Shown: positions 8,284 to 17,685 of the stretch, piece by piece
Position numbering within the stretch: position 1 is the first letter of the stretch
Layout of the letters: each line of letters opens with the position of its first letter
Source of the DNA: an uncultured Prevotellaceae bacterium
Lineage (GTDB): Bacteria; Bacteroidota; Bacteroidia; Bacteroidales; Bacteroidaceae
DNA: 64,000 bases
Assembly: GCA_947176895.1 (NCBI GenBank)
Contig: CAMWSK010000006.1
Location: forward strand, 27,417 to 91,416
Reading direction: 5' to 3'
Program-made: the position numbers and the translations under genes
Notes under the pieces: generated by a model
Database searches by the model: none
The model's input: only the letters and a program-made list of their open reading frames with translations
What the model was told of the DNA's origin: nothing

Positions 8284-10086
8284 TTAGTCAATGATTCTCA
8301 CGCCACCCTTGTCGGCCGAGCTCACGCTTTGGGCATAGGCTCTGAGGGCCTTGCTCACCATGCGCCTGCGCTTGAGGGGCTGCATGGGGCGTGCGTTGAG
8401 CTCTTCATCGCTCAGGCGCACGTTGATGCTGCGGTTGGGAATGTCGATGTCAATGATGTCGCCGTCCTTGATTTTGCCTATGTTGCCTCCGGCGGCCGCC
8501 TCGGGACTGATGTGCCCGATGGAGAGGCCGCTGGTGCCTCCGCTGAAACGTCCGTCGGTGATGAGTGCGCACTCCTTGCCCATGTGCATGCTCTTGATGT
8601 AGCTGGTGGGGTAGAGCATCTCCTGCATGCCCGGCCCGCCCTTGGGCCCTTCGTGTGTGATGACCACCACGTCGCCCTTCTTCACGCGTCCGCCCAGGAT
8701 GCCCTCGCAGGCATCCTCCTGGCTGTCGAACACCACGGCGGGTCCCGAGAATTTCCAGATGCTCTCGTCCACGCCTGCGGTCTTCACCACGCAACCGTTC
8801 TGTGCGATGTTGCCGAAGAGGACGGCCATGCCGCCGTCTTTCGTGTAGGCATGTTCGATATCGCGTATGCAACCCTCGGCGCGGTCGGTGTCCAAGCTCT
8901 CGTAGCGTGTGCTTTGTGCGCCCAGCTCGTTGCAGAACACGCCTGCGGGGGCGCAGCTGTAGATGGTCTTGGCCTCTTCGCTCGGTTCGGCCTTGCAGAT
9001 GTCATAGTGCTCGATGTCCTCTCCTAAGGTGTGGCCGTTGACGCGCTTCACGGACGTGTCGATGAGGCCTCCCTTGACCAACTCGCCCAGCAGGCCCATC
9101 ATGCCGCCGGCGCGTCCGCACTCCTGCACACTGTATTTCTGGCTATTGGGTGCCAGTTTGCACAGGAAGGGGGTCTTGCGGCTCAGCGCGTCGATGTCCT
9201 TCATCGTGAAGTCCACTTCGGCCTCCTGGGCCACGGCCAGCAGGTGGAGCACCGTGTTGGTGCTGGCGCCCATGGCGATGTCCAGCGTCATGGCGTTGAG
9301 GAAGGCCGTGCGGGTGGCGATGGAGCGGGGCAGCACGCTGTCGTCCCCGTCCTCGTAATAGGCCAGCGCGTTCTTCACGATCTGCCTTGCGGCCCGCTTC
9401 ATCAGCTCGATGCGCTCGCTGTGCGTGGCCAGGATGGTGCCGTTGCCGGGCAGCGAAAGGCCGATGGCCTCGGTCAGGTTGTTCATGGAGTTGGCCGTGA
9501 ACATGCCCGAGCAGCAGCCGCAGCCGGGGCAGGCACGGTTCTCCACCTCGGCCAGCTCCTCGTCGCTCACGGTGGGGTCGGCGCCCTTGATCATGGCTGC
9601 GATGAGGTCGAGGTTCTCGCCTTTGTATTTGCCGGCCTCCATGGGGCCTCCGCTCACGAACACGGCGGGGATGTTCAGCCGCATGGCGGCCATCAGCATG
9701 CCGGGGGTGATCTTGTCGCAGTTGGAGATGCAGATCATGGCATCGGCCTTGTGCGCATTCACCATATATTCCACCGAGTCGGCGATGATGTCGCGCGAGG
9801 GCAGCGAATAGAGCATGCCGTCGTGGCCCATGGCGATGCCGTCGTCGATGGCGATGGTGTTGAACTCGGCGGCATAGCATCCGAGGCTTTCAATCTCCTG
9901 TTTTATGATTTGTCCGGCGCGGTGCAGATGGGTGTGGCCGGGGACGAATTGCGTAAAGCTGTTGACGATAGCAATGATGGGCTTGCCAAACTGTTCGCGT
10001 TTCATGCCGTTGGCCACCCACAGGGCGCGTGCCCCGGCCATTCGCCGGCCTTGCGTGTTTACGGCGCTTCTCAGTGTATGTTTCAT
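8284..10086 (-). CDS. ilvD: Dihydroxy-acid dehydratase
   Basis: This enzyme dehydrates 2,3-dihydroxy acids to 2-oxo acids, the third common step of branched-chain amino acid synthesis. Its 600 residues match the family. Iron-sulfur ligands are visible in [12 protein letters not shown] (about 121) and [17 protein letters not shown] (about 184). The C-terminal [23 protein letters not shown] block (about 505-530) carries the active-site Ser. It is the first gene of the operon, with its ATG about 50 nt downstream of the predicted transcription start. Confidence 0.97.
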   Translation of the reverse strand: MKHTLRSAVNTQGRRMAGARALWVANGMKREQFGKPIIAIVNSFTQFVPGHTHLHRAGQIIKQEIESLGCYAAEFNTIAIDDGIAMGHDGMLYSLPSRDIIADSVEYMVNAHKADAMICISNCDKITPGMLMAAMRLNIPAVFVSGGPMEAGKYKGENLDLIAAMIKGADPTVSDEELAEVENRACPGCGCCSGMFTANSMNNLTEAIGLSLPGNGTILATHSERIELMKRAARQIVKNALAYYEDGDDSVLPRSIATRTAFLNAMTLDIAMGASTNTVLHLLAVAQEAEVDFTMKDIDALSRKTPFLCKLAPNSQKYSVQECGRAGGMMGLLGELVKGGLIDTSVKRVNGHTLGEDIEHYDICKAEPSEEAKTIYSCAPAGVFCNELGAQSTRYESLDTDRAEGCIRDIEHAYTKDGGMAVLFGNIAQNGCVVKTAGVDESIWKFSGPAVVFDSQEDACEGILGGRVKKGDVVVITHEGPKGGPGMQEMLYPTSYIKSMHMGKECALITDGRFSGGTSGLSIGHISPEAAAGGNIGKIKDGDIIDIDIPNRSINVRLSDEELNARPMQPLKRRRMVSKALRAYAQSVSSADKGGVRIID

Positions 10087-10143
10087 CTTCGCTATATATT
10101 ATAATAATGTATAGTTGCGCATTGGTTTCGCATGATTGAATGA

Positions 10144-10175
10144 CAAAAATACAACATTCTGCCGTTACGGGCAAA
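10144..10175 (-). promoter_or_regulatory. Promoter of the ilvD-ilvB-ilvN-thioesterase-ilvC operon
   Basis: On the minus strand, TTTG (10172-10175), 20 nt, then TATTTTTG (10144-10151): a full Bacteroidetes promoter. The 5' UTR would be about 50 nt, with no attenuator or T-box visible. Confidence 0.8.
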
Positions 10176-10304
10176 CAAAAGCAAGTAAAAATGAAGGATT
10201 TTGAAATTTCTGTGCCGTGAAGCGTGGAAACGGTTCACAAAAGTAAGGCGTGGCTTTTCCGCTTTTTTCGCAGGTTATGGCAAGTCGGTTCGAAGCTTTT
10301 TCCC

Positions 10305-10312
10305 TACCTTTG
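10305..10312 (+). promoter_or_regulatory. Candidate -7 promoter box for the alpha/beta hydrolase gene
   Basis: TACCTTTG fits the -7 consensus. A clear -33 TTTG is not seen. It lies 78 nt before the ATG at 10391 and downstream of the longer frame's first Met, which supports the later start. Confidence 0.5.
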
Positions 10313-10390
10313 CATCAGGCGGCCGTCACACCTGTGATGGTTGGGCACGCATGTCTCCGCCGGTCTTTGTTCACTTTAATATCTGAAGAA

Positions 10391-11734
10391 ATGCTCAAAC
10401 GAATCTTCCCCTTGCTTCTTTGTGGCCTTATGGCCTCTCCCTCTCCGGCTCAGGAGGGCTATTTCCGCGAGGCTGTCCGCACCGATGGCGTACCCTCGGC
10501 CGAGGGTTATGCGCGGCGATTGAAAGTCTCGCGTCTGCAGGCCGAGCGCGACCGCCTGTGGGCTGCCTGGTGCCGCGCCGTTTCCGCCGAGGAAAGCCAG
10601 ACGTTGCCGCCCTTCGACTCGCTCGCCGCCAAACAGAGCGGCGTGCTCCTGCTGCCCGACAGCCTGGACAGGGCCAACGAGATGCCCTACTACTGGGGTT
10701 TCAAGGGCGATGTCTCTGTTCTCAAGGGCGACCTTTCCCGCAGAGACAGCGTGGCCAACCTGCTCTGTCTGCACGGCTCGGGCGAGCGCGAAGCGGAATG
10801 GGCGGCCAACTACAGCTGGTCGATGGTCTACGATGATGCGCCGGCCCGCTACATCATTCCGCAGACTCCCCTCGGCGGACCCTGCCGCTGGTATTTCCGC
10901 TCGCGGCAATGGGCGTGGCGCTGGATGTGGCTGCAGCTGACGGCCCTGCACGGTGCCGATGCCCGCCGCATGTATGTGTTCGGCATCTCCGAGGGCGGCT
11001 ACGGCAGCCAGCGCATGGCCGCGTTCTATGCCGACTATCTGGCCGGGGCAGGTCCCATGGCCGGAGGCGAACCGCTGGAGAACTGTCCGGCCGAGAACCT
11101 GCGCCACACGGCCTTCTCGCTGCTCTCGGGCGAGAACGACTATATGTATTGCCGAAACAAGCTGGTGGAGATTGCCGCCCGGCAGTTGGACAGCCTGCGG
11201 CGCCTCTGCCCGGATGATTATGTGCATCGCGTGGAACTGGTGCCCGGGCAGGGGCATGGCTTCGACTACCGCCCCACAACACCCTGGCTCAGGAAGCATG
11301 TGCGCCGCACCCGGCCCCGCCATGTGACGTGGGAGGACTTCGCCATGGACGGCGTGCGCCGCCGCGGCTTCTATAACATCCGCGTGACCGAGAGACCGAA
11401 GGACATTGACCGCCTGCGCTGGGACATGGACATCGAGGGCGACACCGTGAGGCTCGACATCCGCCGCGTGACCTATGCGCCCGTGCGGGTTGACAGCGTC
11501 TTCGGCATGACCATCGAGAACAAAAAGACCTATCGTCCCGCCGTCGGCGGCCGTTTCACGCTGTATTTAGATGAAGGATTAGTGGACCTGCATCGCCCCG
11601 TGACCGTGCTGGTCAACGGTCGTGTTGCCTGGCAGGGCCGTCTGCGTCCCGACCGCCGTCGCATGATGGAGTGTCTGGCCACGTGGCTCGACCCCGAGCG
11701 CATCTATGCCTGCGGCATCGACCTGCGTTTTTAG
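10391..11734 (+). CDS. Secreted alpha/beta hydrolase (esterase/peptidase-like)
   Basis: A 447-residue exported protein. The signal peptide is MLKRIFPLLLCGLMASPSPAQ. The upstream in-frame Met at 10250 is rejected because it precedes the predicted promoter box. The alpha/beta hydrolase core shows an oxyanion-type LLCLHGSGERE stretch, the nucleophile elbow GISEGGYGS (about residue 200), a likely acid in SGENDYMY, and the catalytic His in GQGHGFDY. About 140 C-terminal residues form an extra beta-rich domain. Substrate is unknown; carbohydrate ester or peptide are possible. Its stop is one base from the stop of the convergent methyltransferase gene, leaving no room for a terminator. Confidence 0.7.
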   Translation: MLKRIFPLLLCGLMASPSPAQEGYFREAVRTDGVPSAEGYARRLKVSRLQAERDRLWAAWCRAVSAEESQTLPPFDSLAAKQSGVLLLPDSLDRANEMPYYWGFKGDVSVLKGDLSRRDSVANLLCLHGSGEREAEWAANYSWSMVYDDAPARYIIPQTPLGGPCRWYFRSRQWAWRWMWLQLTALHGADARRMYVFGISEGGYGSQRMAAFYADYLAGAGPMAGGEPLENCPAENLRHTAFSLLSGENDYMYCRNKLVEIAARQLDSLRRLCPDDYVHRVELVPGQGHGFDYRPTTPWLRKHVRRTRPRHVTWEDFAMDGVRRRGFYNIRVTERPKDIDRLRWDMDIEGDTVRLDIRRVTYAPVRVDSVFGMTIENKKTYRPAVGGRFTLYLDEGLVDLHRPVTVLVNGRVAWQGRLRPDRRRMMECLATWLDPERIYACGIDLRF

Positions 11735-11735
11735 T

Positions 11736-13106
11736 TTAAATGTTTTTCTCCAGTACCAGAGCGATTCTTTCCACGATACCCGTTACCAGGGCGTTCCCCA
11801 TGAGGAACGCCCTTCGCATATCCGTGACACCCGCAGTGTGATGGTCGGGGAACATGTTCAGCCGCTCCAATTCCAAGGGAACGAGACGGCGGTAACGCCC
11901 TCCTGGAGTTTTGATTACGTGCTTGAAACGTGAGGGGCCTGTACCACCTTCACCTGTGATGATGGTGCGTGAGGCGCGGTCTAAATAATCGGGGAATGCC
12001 ATTGCTCCCTCGCTGTAGTTATATTCGATACCGGTTTCTTTGTTGACCCTTTTCAGTGACTTGTGCCCCTTGAGGTATTCCCATTTTGGCAAATCTTCCT
12101 CCGGAATGAAGAAGCATTCCGGAACATCCTTCTCGTCAATGAGTATTTGTCCCAAGGTAATCATCGGGCCTGAGTAGGCTGGCTCTGTGTCGATGGAGCA
12201 GACGTTGCGGCCAATCATGATGCCTGTATTCAGGAACGGGCTGCTTTTCTGCCCCTTGTTGAAGTCTGCGGAAACAGAGGACAGGTCTCCTTCAATTTTA
12301 AACTCGGAGATCGTTTCTTTCTTCACTTGGCAGGGAAACGCCTTTGCCATTGTCCCGTTCTCGGTCAGCCACTTGCGCCTGTCGCTTTGGCCGGCGGCAT
12401 TGGCAATTTTGTTGCCTTGTTTGTAGGCTACAATGTATGTTCGCCTTCTGCGTTGCGGCATGCCGTAGTCGGCGGCATTGATGATGCGCCATTCCACAAC
12501 GTAGCCCAGGTCGGCCAGTGATGCCAGGATGATGGCAAAATCACGGCCGCGCTGATTGGCGGGCGAGACCAATAGACGGTCAACATTCTCGAGCATGAGA
12601 AATTGAGGAGCGTCCTTCCCCATTTCTCTCAGGATGCGGTGGATTTGCCACCACAGCACTCCTTTCTTCCCTTCTATCCCGCCGGAATGGCGGAGCGTGG
12701 TTGCCACGGAATAGTCCTGACAGGGAAACCCGCCGCACAGCAGGTCGCAGTTGGGGATTGCCGATGTTGGCACTGTGGCGATGTCCTCGTTCGAGTGTCC
12801 CTCCGCGCCGAAGCGTTTGGCATATATGATGCTTGCGTCTTGTTTTTTTGTGGATGGCTCCCATTGGTTGTTCCAGATGGTGACAAACCGTCTGGATGCC
12901 CGTTCCAGTCCGATGCGGAATCCTCCGACTCCGGCAAACAATTCCACAACCTTGATATCGCTGTCTTTTGTTGTGCGGTACGATGGTTCCGTTGGGAACA
13001 GGCTTAGCTGTTGCGCCATCCTGTGGGTTGTGTTGGAGTATTCCGCTACAGATTCACAGAAAGTCCACCGGTTTTCTTCCTCGTTTGTGGGTGTATAGGG
13101 TGTCAT
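11736..13106 (-). CDS. DNA (cytosine-5) methyltransferase of the Sau3AI-like RM system
   Basis: Methylates cytosine C5 in a specific DNA site to protect it from the partner nuclease. Ordered motifs in 456 residues: I (VVELFAGVGGFRIGL, about 53), IV (GGFPCQDYS with the catalytic Cys, about 130), VI (MLENVDRLL, about 170), VIII (MPQRRRRTYIVAY, about 216) and X (RRAFLMGNALVTGIV near the end). The long stretch between VIII and IX is the target-recognition domain. Its start overlaps the stop of the partner gene as ATGA. GATC specificity is inferred from the partner. Base composition is poorer in GC than the neighbours, suggesting transfer. Confidence 0.93.
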   Translation of the reverse strand: MTPYTPTNEEENRWTFCESVAEYSNTTHRMAQQLSLFPTEPSYRTTKDSDIKVVELFAGVGGFRIGLERASRRFVTIWNNQWEPSTKKQDASIIYAKRFGAEGHSNEDIATVPTSAIPNCDLLCGGFPCQDYSVATTLRHSGGIEGKKGVLWWQIHRILREMGKDAPQFLMLENVDRLLVSPANQRGRDFAIILASLADLGYVVEWRIINAADYGMPQRRRRTYIVAYKQGNKIANAAGQSDRRKWLTENGTMAKAFPCQVKKETISEFKIEGDLSSVSADFNKGQKSSPFLNTGIMIGRNVCSIDTEPAYSGPMITLGQILIDEKDVPECFFIPEEDLPKWEYLKGHKSLKRVNKETGIEYNYSEGAMAFPDYLDRASRTIITGEGGTGPSRFKHVIKTPGGRYRRLVPLELERLNMFPDHHTAGVTDMRRAFLMGNALVTGIVERIALVLEKNI

Positions 13107-14521
13107 TTGTGTTCGTTTATCAGATTTGTTACGTATTCCGAATTAAACCAATAGCAATATTTCCTGACTCTTCCGCCATGGGGATTCGTTGTCAGGTCCG
13201 CAGCGTTCCTGCCTTTGGGGCGCACGTGAAAGAGCTTCTTGTCGCTGATTTTCCAGAAACATTCGGGGGCTGTCGTGTTACGGGTAACGCATTGCCGGAT
13301 GTTTTCCCAATAGTCTTTTGCCACATCCAGGTCTGCCTGGGGCATTGTCCAAAAGAACACATCGTCCAGCACATAACGCTTTTCTTCGCGTCCTCCGGCC
13401 AAGGTTATCTTGCCATCTGTCTCTTTGAAGACAACAAACAGGAAACGGGCGGAAAAAAGTTCATACAGGCGTGAATCATACCAGTCTTCGCAGTCGCAGA
13501 CCTCCTGATAGTCGATGTTTTCAAAGGACATGCTTTCCTTTATTTTCCCGTTCTTTTGCACGCGGATGGTTTTCATGGTCAGTCCGGCCTTGAGAAACTC
13601 TTCAGAGAGGTTCACATTGCCCACTTCTTGGTTGCCGGCGATGGCGTTGGCCATGGTGAAATAAAGTTGCTTGGAGTAGGTCGCCTCACGACAGGTCATC
13701 CGGCAAAACTCTTCGTAGTCCTTGTGTAAAAAAGGATAGAAGCGTTTGAGTATGATGCCGTCAAAGGAATCTTTGCGCAAATCATCGGTTCTGACCACTT
13801 GTTCCGCCTTCTCCTTTTCCGGCTCCGTCACAATATTTGTGTATGCCCCTTCCCGGTGCTTCCTCTTTGTTTCCTCCAAGACGGTGCGCATATAAGCCAT
13901 TTTCAGGCACCAGGCTCTTCTTGGCGCACCGATGTCAGAGCCATGTTGCGGTATCAGGCTGTCACCTTTTTGCCCTTTCCTGCAGGCGGCGAGATACATG
14001 GTATCGCCTTCGGACAAGGTGTGTGCCAAGCCGTTCCTGATTTTGTCGCTGATAATCTCGTAATCATGCCGCATGATCAGCAAGTCTTTCTCCGGCAGTT
14101 GCCAAAGAACGGTGAACAGGAACTTTAAGTCCAATCGGGGAACGCTTCCCCGATGAAGATAAAACAGGATGAGCATCACCAGGCATTTCTTGTAAAAGTG
14201 TGACTCTTCAAAAGATTTGTCCCAGTCTTCCCGATAGTTTATCATGCCACAGACAAGCCGTTCCTTGATGGCAAGTTCGTCTTGTCTGTTAAGCTTCAGC
14301 GGGGTACATTTCAGTTCTACGCCGGCAGCGGCAAAATCGGCTTCAGCCTTGGAGTTTACGTCATAGCCAAAGAACAGTTCTTCCACCAGCTGGCCCAAGC
14401 CGCCTTTTCCGTTGTGCTCGGCGGCATCGACGGTGAAGTCGCGAAGGCTGTGGTTAACCAATAGTTTGCTATAGCTGAAGATGGAAGTCCTGTCGTTCCT
14501 GTCATATTGCCCTATCAACAT
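13103..14521 (-). CDS. Sau3AI-like type II restriction endonuclease
   Basis: A 472-residue protein close to the Sau3AI length, about two MutH-like domains. The N-terminal nuclease core reads KGGLGQLVEELFFGYD, then EADF, then ELK (residues about 39-74), matching the Glu, Asp and ExK catalytic set of MutH/Sau3AI nucleases. Sau3AI cuts GATC and is blocked by 5-methylcytosine, consistent with the cytosine methyltransferase encoded directly downstream with a 4-bp overlap. Nuclease first, methyltransferase second is the visible order. The site itself is inferred, not read from the sequence. Confidence 0.85.
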   Translation of the reverse strand: MLIGQYDRNDRTSIFSYSKLLVNHSLRDFTVDAAEHNGKGGLGQLVEELFFGYDVNSKAEADFAAAGVELKCTPLKLNRQDELAIKERLVCGMINYREDWDKSFEESHFYKKCLVMLILFYLHRGSVPRLDLKFLFTVLWQLPEKDLLIMRHDYEIISDKIRNGLAHTLSEGDTMYLAACRKGQKGDSLIPQHGSDIGAPRRAWCLKMAYMRTVLEETKRKHREGAYTNIVTEPEKEKAEQVVRTDDLRKDSFDGIILKRFYPFLHKDYEEFCRMTCREATYSKQLYFTMANAIAGNQEVGNVNLSEEFLKAGLTMKTIRVQKNGKIKESMSFENIDYQEVCDCEDWYDSRLYELFSARFLFVVFKETDGKITLAGGREEKRYVLDDVFFWTMPQADLDVAKDYWENIRQCVTRNTTAPECFWKISDKKLFHVRPKGRNAADLTTNPHGGRVRKYCYWFNSEYVTNLINEHK

Positions 14522-14574
14522 TTCCTGTAACCGGTTAAACCTTCAATTCTGCCCTTTCTGTTATGTGGCAATCT

Positions 14575-14582
14575 CAAAGGTA
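14575..14582 (-). promoter_or_regulatory. -7 promoter box of the Sau3AI-like RM operon
   Basis: TACCTTTG on the minus strand, with TTCG about 18 nt upstream as a weak -33. It gives a 5' UTR of roughly 45 nt before the nuclease ATG at 14521. Confidence 0.5.
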
Positions 14583-14649
14583 TGGGGTTTTTATCTCCCG
14601 CGAATTTACACATTTTGTTCGGATTATGGGGAAAGGACAAAGGGATTTT

Positions 14650-14739
14650 TTGGAGACCGCCGCAGCGTTTTAAAAAAACATCGCGGCGTTTCAAGTGATT
14701 CGCCGCGGCGTTTTGTCTCGTTTGCCGCGATGTTTTCTT
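14650..14739. repeat. GC-rich periodic repeat and probable terminator
   Basis: Four degenerate units of about 22 bp with CGCGGCG-like cores flanked by T-runs. AAACATCGCGGC near the left and GCCGCGATGTTTT at the right form inverted arms. It immediately follows the patatin gene stop (minus strand) and fills the gap to the RM operon. The A-tract, core, T-tract layout recalls the CATG repeats elsewhere in the window, but the core differs. Confidence 0.5.
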
Positions 14740-15603
14740 TTACTCTTCCCGGGACAGGAACTGACGGATGCGGGGCAGCATGGTTTGGGCCAGGGTGCGG
14801 CCCTCGTCATACACCCGGCGTAGCTGGACGGGGTCGGTGGCCAGCCGGCTGATGGACAGGGGACGGGAGGGGCATAGGATGAGGGTGTCGCCCAGGGCTT
14901 CCTGTTCGGACAGGTAGTCCAGCTGGGCGTTGTACATGGCGGGGCGGCGCATCATCAGGCGTGCCACGCCCGGACGGTGGATCTGGAGCAGGCGCCACAG
15001 CCGGCCTGCCCGGCCCAGGCGTTTGCGATAGCCGCGGGGCTGGGTGAGCACCACCAGGTTGCGCCCGTAGCCTTGCTGCCGGAAATAACGCAGGGGGATG
15101 CTGTCGCTCAGGCCACCGTCCATCAGCCTGCGGCCGTCGATGTCCACGGGTTGGGCGGCCAGAGGCAGGCTGGCCGTGGCACGTATCCACTGCATGGCAC
15201 GCTGCGGGTCGCGGTCGTCGAGCACGTGATACACGGGCCGGAGGGTGTCAATGTCGGTGCACACCAGATGAAAGGCGAGGGGATTGGCGTGGTAGGCCGC
15301 CCAGTCGAAGGGGTCGAGCAGGTGGGGCACGGTGTCGTAGACGAAGTCGTTGTGGAAGAGGCTGCCCGTATGCAGCCAGTGGGCGAAGCTCATGTAGCGC
15401 GGGTCGCCCATGTACTTGCAGTTGTAGCGGATGGCGCGTCCCGCCTGTCTGCTCTTGATGTTGCAGCCGAAAGCCGCGCCTGCGCTCACCCCCACAACGC
15501 CTTTGAAGGCGGAGATGAGTCCCTCCTCCATCAGCACGTCGGTGATGCCGCAGGTGAACATGCCGCGCATGCCCCCGCCCTCAAGCACCAGGCCTGTCTG
15601 CAT
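14740..15603 (-). CDS. Patatin-like phospholipase
   Basis: A 287-residue serine lipid acyl hydrolase. The glycine-rich oxyanion loop GLVLEGGGMRG is at residues 4-14, the nucleophile elbow GVSAG is near 38-42 and the catalytic-dyad Asp is in the MDGGLSDSIP block (about 160). No signal peptide is present. The length and C-terminal region (PRIRQFLSREE) resemble the cytosolic YjjU-type patatins. It starts 6 bp after the stop of the TIR-like gene, so the two are almost certainly co-transcribed. It could be an ordinary lipid-turnover enzyme or the membrane-damaging effector of a defence operon. The sequence does not decide. Confidence 0.85.
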   Translation of the reverse strand: MQTGLVLEGGGMRGMFTCGITDVLMEEGLISAFKGVVGVSAGAAFGCNIKSRQAGRAIRYNCKYMGDPRYMSFAHWLHTGSLFHNDFVYDTVPHLLDPFDWAAYHANPLAFHLVCTDIDTLRPVYHVLDDRDPQRAMQWIRATASLPLAAQPVDIDGRRLMDGGLSDSIPLRYFRQQGYGRNLVVLTQPRGYRKRLGRAGRLWRLLQIHRPGVARLMMRRPAMYNAQLDYLSEQEALGDTLILCPSRPLSISRLATDPVQLRRVYDEGRTLAQTMLPRIRQFLSREE

Positions 15604-15609
15604 GGCTGT

Positions 15610-16149
15610 TCAGAAGATGGTGGTTCCGTCCCAGGGATAGACCTGCTTCCCGGCCGAGTAGGTGGCCAGGGCACGCTGCACCTTGTCGCGCACGAGGGGG
15701 ACGTGGGCCATCCGTGCCCAGGGATATTGGGTAAGGTATTTGCGGAACTTGGCGGGCAGCCATTCCCAATAGGTCTGGATGGTGTGGTCGTCGATGCGGT
15801 CGAGCCCGGCATAGGCGATGACGATGGGCAGGTGGAAGTGGTTGACTCCGCGGCTGATCTGCCAGTTGAGTATGGGGCTGTCGGGGTTGAGCACGGGGCT
15901 GACCACCACCAGCATGTTGTCGGCTTTGGCCATCTGACGCTCCAGATGGTGCTTCAGCGTGGTGGTTGTTTCCTGCAGGATTTCGTTGCTGGAGGAGAGG
16001 TGGATGTCCTCGATGTTGATAAAGTTGAAGCGTCCGGGATTCATGCGCTGCCAGTCTTCCAGCATTTTGTGGTTGTGCAGGTTGCTGTTCACGTGATCCT
16101 TCACGCCGTTGGCATCGTATGCGATATAGGTTCCTTGTCTGTTGTCCAT
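15610..16149 (-). CDS. TIR-like (ThsB/MTH538-type) protein
   Basis: A 179-residue protein with no signal peptide. The frame extends further upstream, but the ATG at 16149 lies 5 bp after the peroxidase stop and begins the recognisable domain. It shows the order seen in ThsB-like TIR proteins: a first strand GTYIAYDANG, a helix ending in LLxDW-like sequence, a second strand FNFINIEDIH, a long helix LERQMAKADNMLVVVSP, then ILNWQISRGV and strand LPIVIAYAG. In Thoeris such proteins make ADP-ribose-based signals on phage infection. Here no ThsA is adjacent; instead it is sandwiched between a peroxidase and a patatin. The family call is by pattern only. Confidence 0.6.
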   Translation of the reverse strand: MDNRQGTYIAYDANGVKDHVNSNLHNHKMLEDWQRMNPGRFNFINIEDIHLSSSNEILQETTTTLKHHLERQMAKADNMLVVVSPVLNPDSPILNWQISRGVNHFHLPIVIAYAGLDRIDDHTIQTYWEWLPAKFRKYLTQYPWARMAHVPLVRDKVQRALATYSAGKQVYPWDGTTIF

Positions 16150-16154
16150 GATGG

Positions 16155-17549
16155 TTATTTGGTGTTGTCGTTGGTCAGCTTGACGCCCTTGTATTCGCCC
16201 GTGAGGGTGTTGAGGAAGCGGGTGATGAGGTCGGTCTGCTCGGGAGTGATGGTTCTGCCCACCTGGTAGTTGGCCATCTTCTCCACGGCTTCCTCCAGGG
16301 TGCTCACGCTGCCGTCGTGGTAATAGGGCCAGGTGAGGGCTATGTTGCGCAGGCCCGGCGTGCGGAAGCGGTAGCGGTCGCGCTCCACCTTGGTCTGTGC
16401 CCAGCGTCCGTTGTCGGAGTCTGTCAGCCCGGATGCGGTGTTCATCTCGCGGTCGGCGAAGTAGTTTTGCCGCTGCCCCATCAGTTCGTAGGAGAGTCCG
16501 CCCATGTTCACGCCCGCGTGGCAGGTGGCGCACTTCATGTCCTTGAACAGCTCATAGCCGCTGATTTCCTCGGCGGTGAGGGCGTTTTCCTCGCCCTTGA
16601 GGTAGCGGTCGAAGGCCGAGTTGGGGGTGAGCAGGGTGCTCTCGTATTGGGCGATGGCATCGGTGATGGTGGCCTGGCTCAGCCCCTCGGGGTAGGCCTC
16701 GCGGAAGCGTTTGGCGAAATCCTCGTCGGCGCCCAGCCGTTCCACGATTTCGTCGAACGACGAGCAACCCATCTCCACGGGGTTGAGCGGAGGCCCTGCG
16801 GCCTGGTCGGCCAAGGTTTTGGCACGTCCGTCCCAGAATTGCGCGAAGTTGAACACGGCGTTGTAGGTGGTGGGGGCGTTGATGCCGCCCATCTGTGCGC
16901 CGATGCCCTCGGAAAATTTCAGGTTGTCCACGCCGCCCGTGTTGATGCCATGGCAGGTGGCGCATGAAACGGTGCCGTCGGCGGAGAGGCGCGTGTCGTG
17001 GTAGAGCGCTTCGCCCAGTGCGGCTTTGGCGGCATCGTGGGGTACGGAGTCGGGTATGGGGCGGATGGCCTCGTTCTTAAATTCGGCAGCGGCCAAGGGG
17101 TTGGGATAGAACTGCTCGCGGTTCTCGCGGATGAAGTTCAGCGCCATCTTCTTCTTGGCGGATGTGATTTGCGAGCCCCAGTGCACCAGATAGTATTTGG
17201 CCGGGGACATGCTGCCGTCCTGCAAGGTCTTCTCCACCTTGGCCAGGTCCACTTCGCTCACGGCCTGCCGGTTGGCGATGGCGGAGAGCATGGGCTCCAC
17301 GTCGAAGTGACGGTATCCTTTGTCCACATCGTTTTTGATGAGGGTCTTGGCTCCCGGCCAGTTGGCGTAGAAAGGCAGTTTGGGGTTGGCGCTGTGGCAA
17401 TCGGCACAGCCGCCGTCGGTCATGATGGCCATCATCTGTTGTCCGGCATCCAGGTCGGCATCGGGGGCAACATTCACGGCCCGGTAAACCACCGCTCCCA
17501 GGGCCACCAGACCCGCTGCGGCGAGAATGAGTTTAGAGCTTTTCTTCAT
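16155..17549 (-). CDS. Tri-haem cytochrome c peroxidase (YhjA-like)
   Basis: Reduces hydrogen peroxide outside the inner membrane with electrons from quinol or cytochrome c. The 464 residues begin with a membrane anchor or uncleaved signal (about 6-25). Three haem-attachment motifs are present: CADCH (48-52), CATCH (about 197-201) and CATCH (about 335-339). The first belongs to an N-terminal haem domain and the other two to the classic di-haem peroxidase core. Length and haem number match E. coli YhjA. It is the first gene of a three-gene leftward operon with the TIR-like and patatin genes. Confidence 0.9.
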   Translation of the reverse strand: MKKSSKLILAAAGLVALGAVVYRAVNVAPDADLDAGQQMMAIMTDGGCADCHSANPKLPFYANWPGAKTLIKNDVDKGYRHFDVEPMLSAIANRQAVSEVDLAKVEKTLQDGSMSPAKYYLVHWGSQITSAKKKMALNFIRENREQFYPNPLAAAEFKNEAIRPIPDSVPHDAAKAALGEALYHDTRLSADGTVSCATCHGINTGGVDNLKFSEGIGAQMGGINAPTTYNAVFNFAQFWDGRAKTLADQAAGPPLNPVEMGCSSFDEIVERLGADEDFAKRFREAYPEGLSQATITDAIAQYESTLLTPNSAFDRYLKGEENALTAEEISGYELFKDMKCATCHAGVNMGGLSYELMGQRQNYFADREMNTASGLTDSDNGRWAQTKVERDRYRFRTPGLRNIALTWPYYHDGSVSTLEEAVEKMANYQVGRTITPEQTDLITRFLNTLTGEYKGVKLTNDNTK

Positions 17550-17592
17550 AATGCTCCGGTATTTTATGGGGTTTAATGTTCAACCATATACA

Positions 17593-17600
17593 CAAAGATA
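17593..17600 (-). promoter_or_regulatory. -7 promoter box of the peroxidase operon
   Basis: TATCTTTG on the minus strand, 44 bp before the ATG. The -33 element is weak. Confidence 0.55.
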
Positions 17601-17645
17601 CATATTTTGATGTTGAAAAAGCAAGGCGGAGAGCGAAAAAATATG

Positions 17646-17653
17646 TATTTTTG
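17646..17653 (+). promoter_or_regulatory. -7 promoter box of the GH92 gene
   Basis: TATTTTTG fits TAnnTTTG and lies 32 bp before the ATG at 17686. It is divergent from the peroxidase promoter, about 45 bp apart. Confidence 0.55.
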
Positions 17654-17685
17654 CGGGAAAACGAACTCAAAAAAACATCTAATCC

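Noticed and set aside
10087..10250. Attenuator or T-box before the ilv operon
   Set aside because: The predicted 5' UTR is only about 50 nt, with no hairpins or leader peptide.
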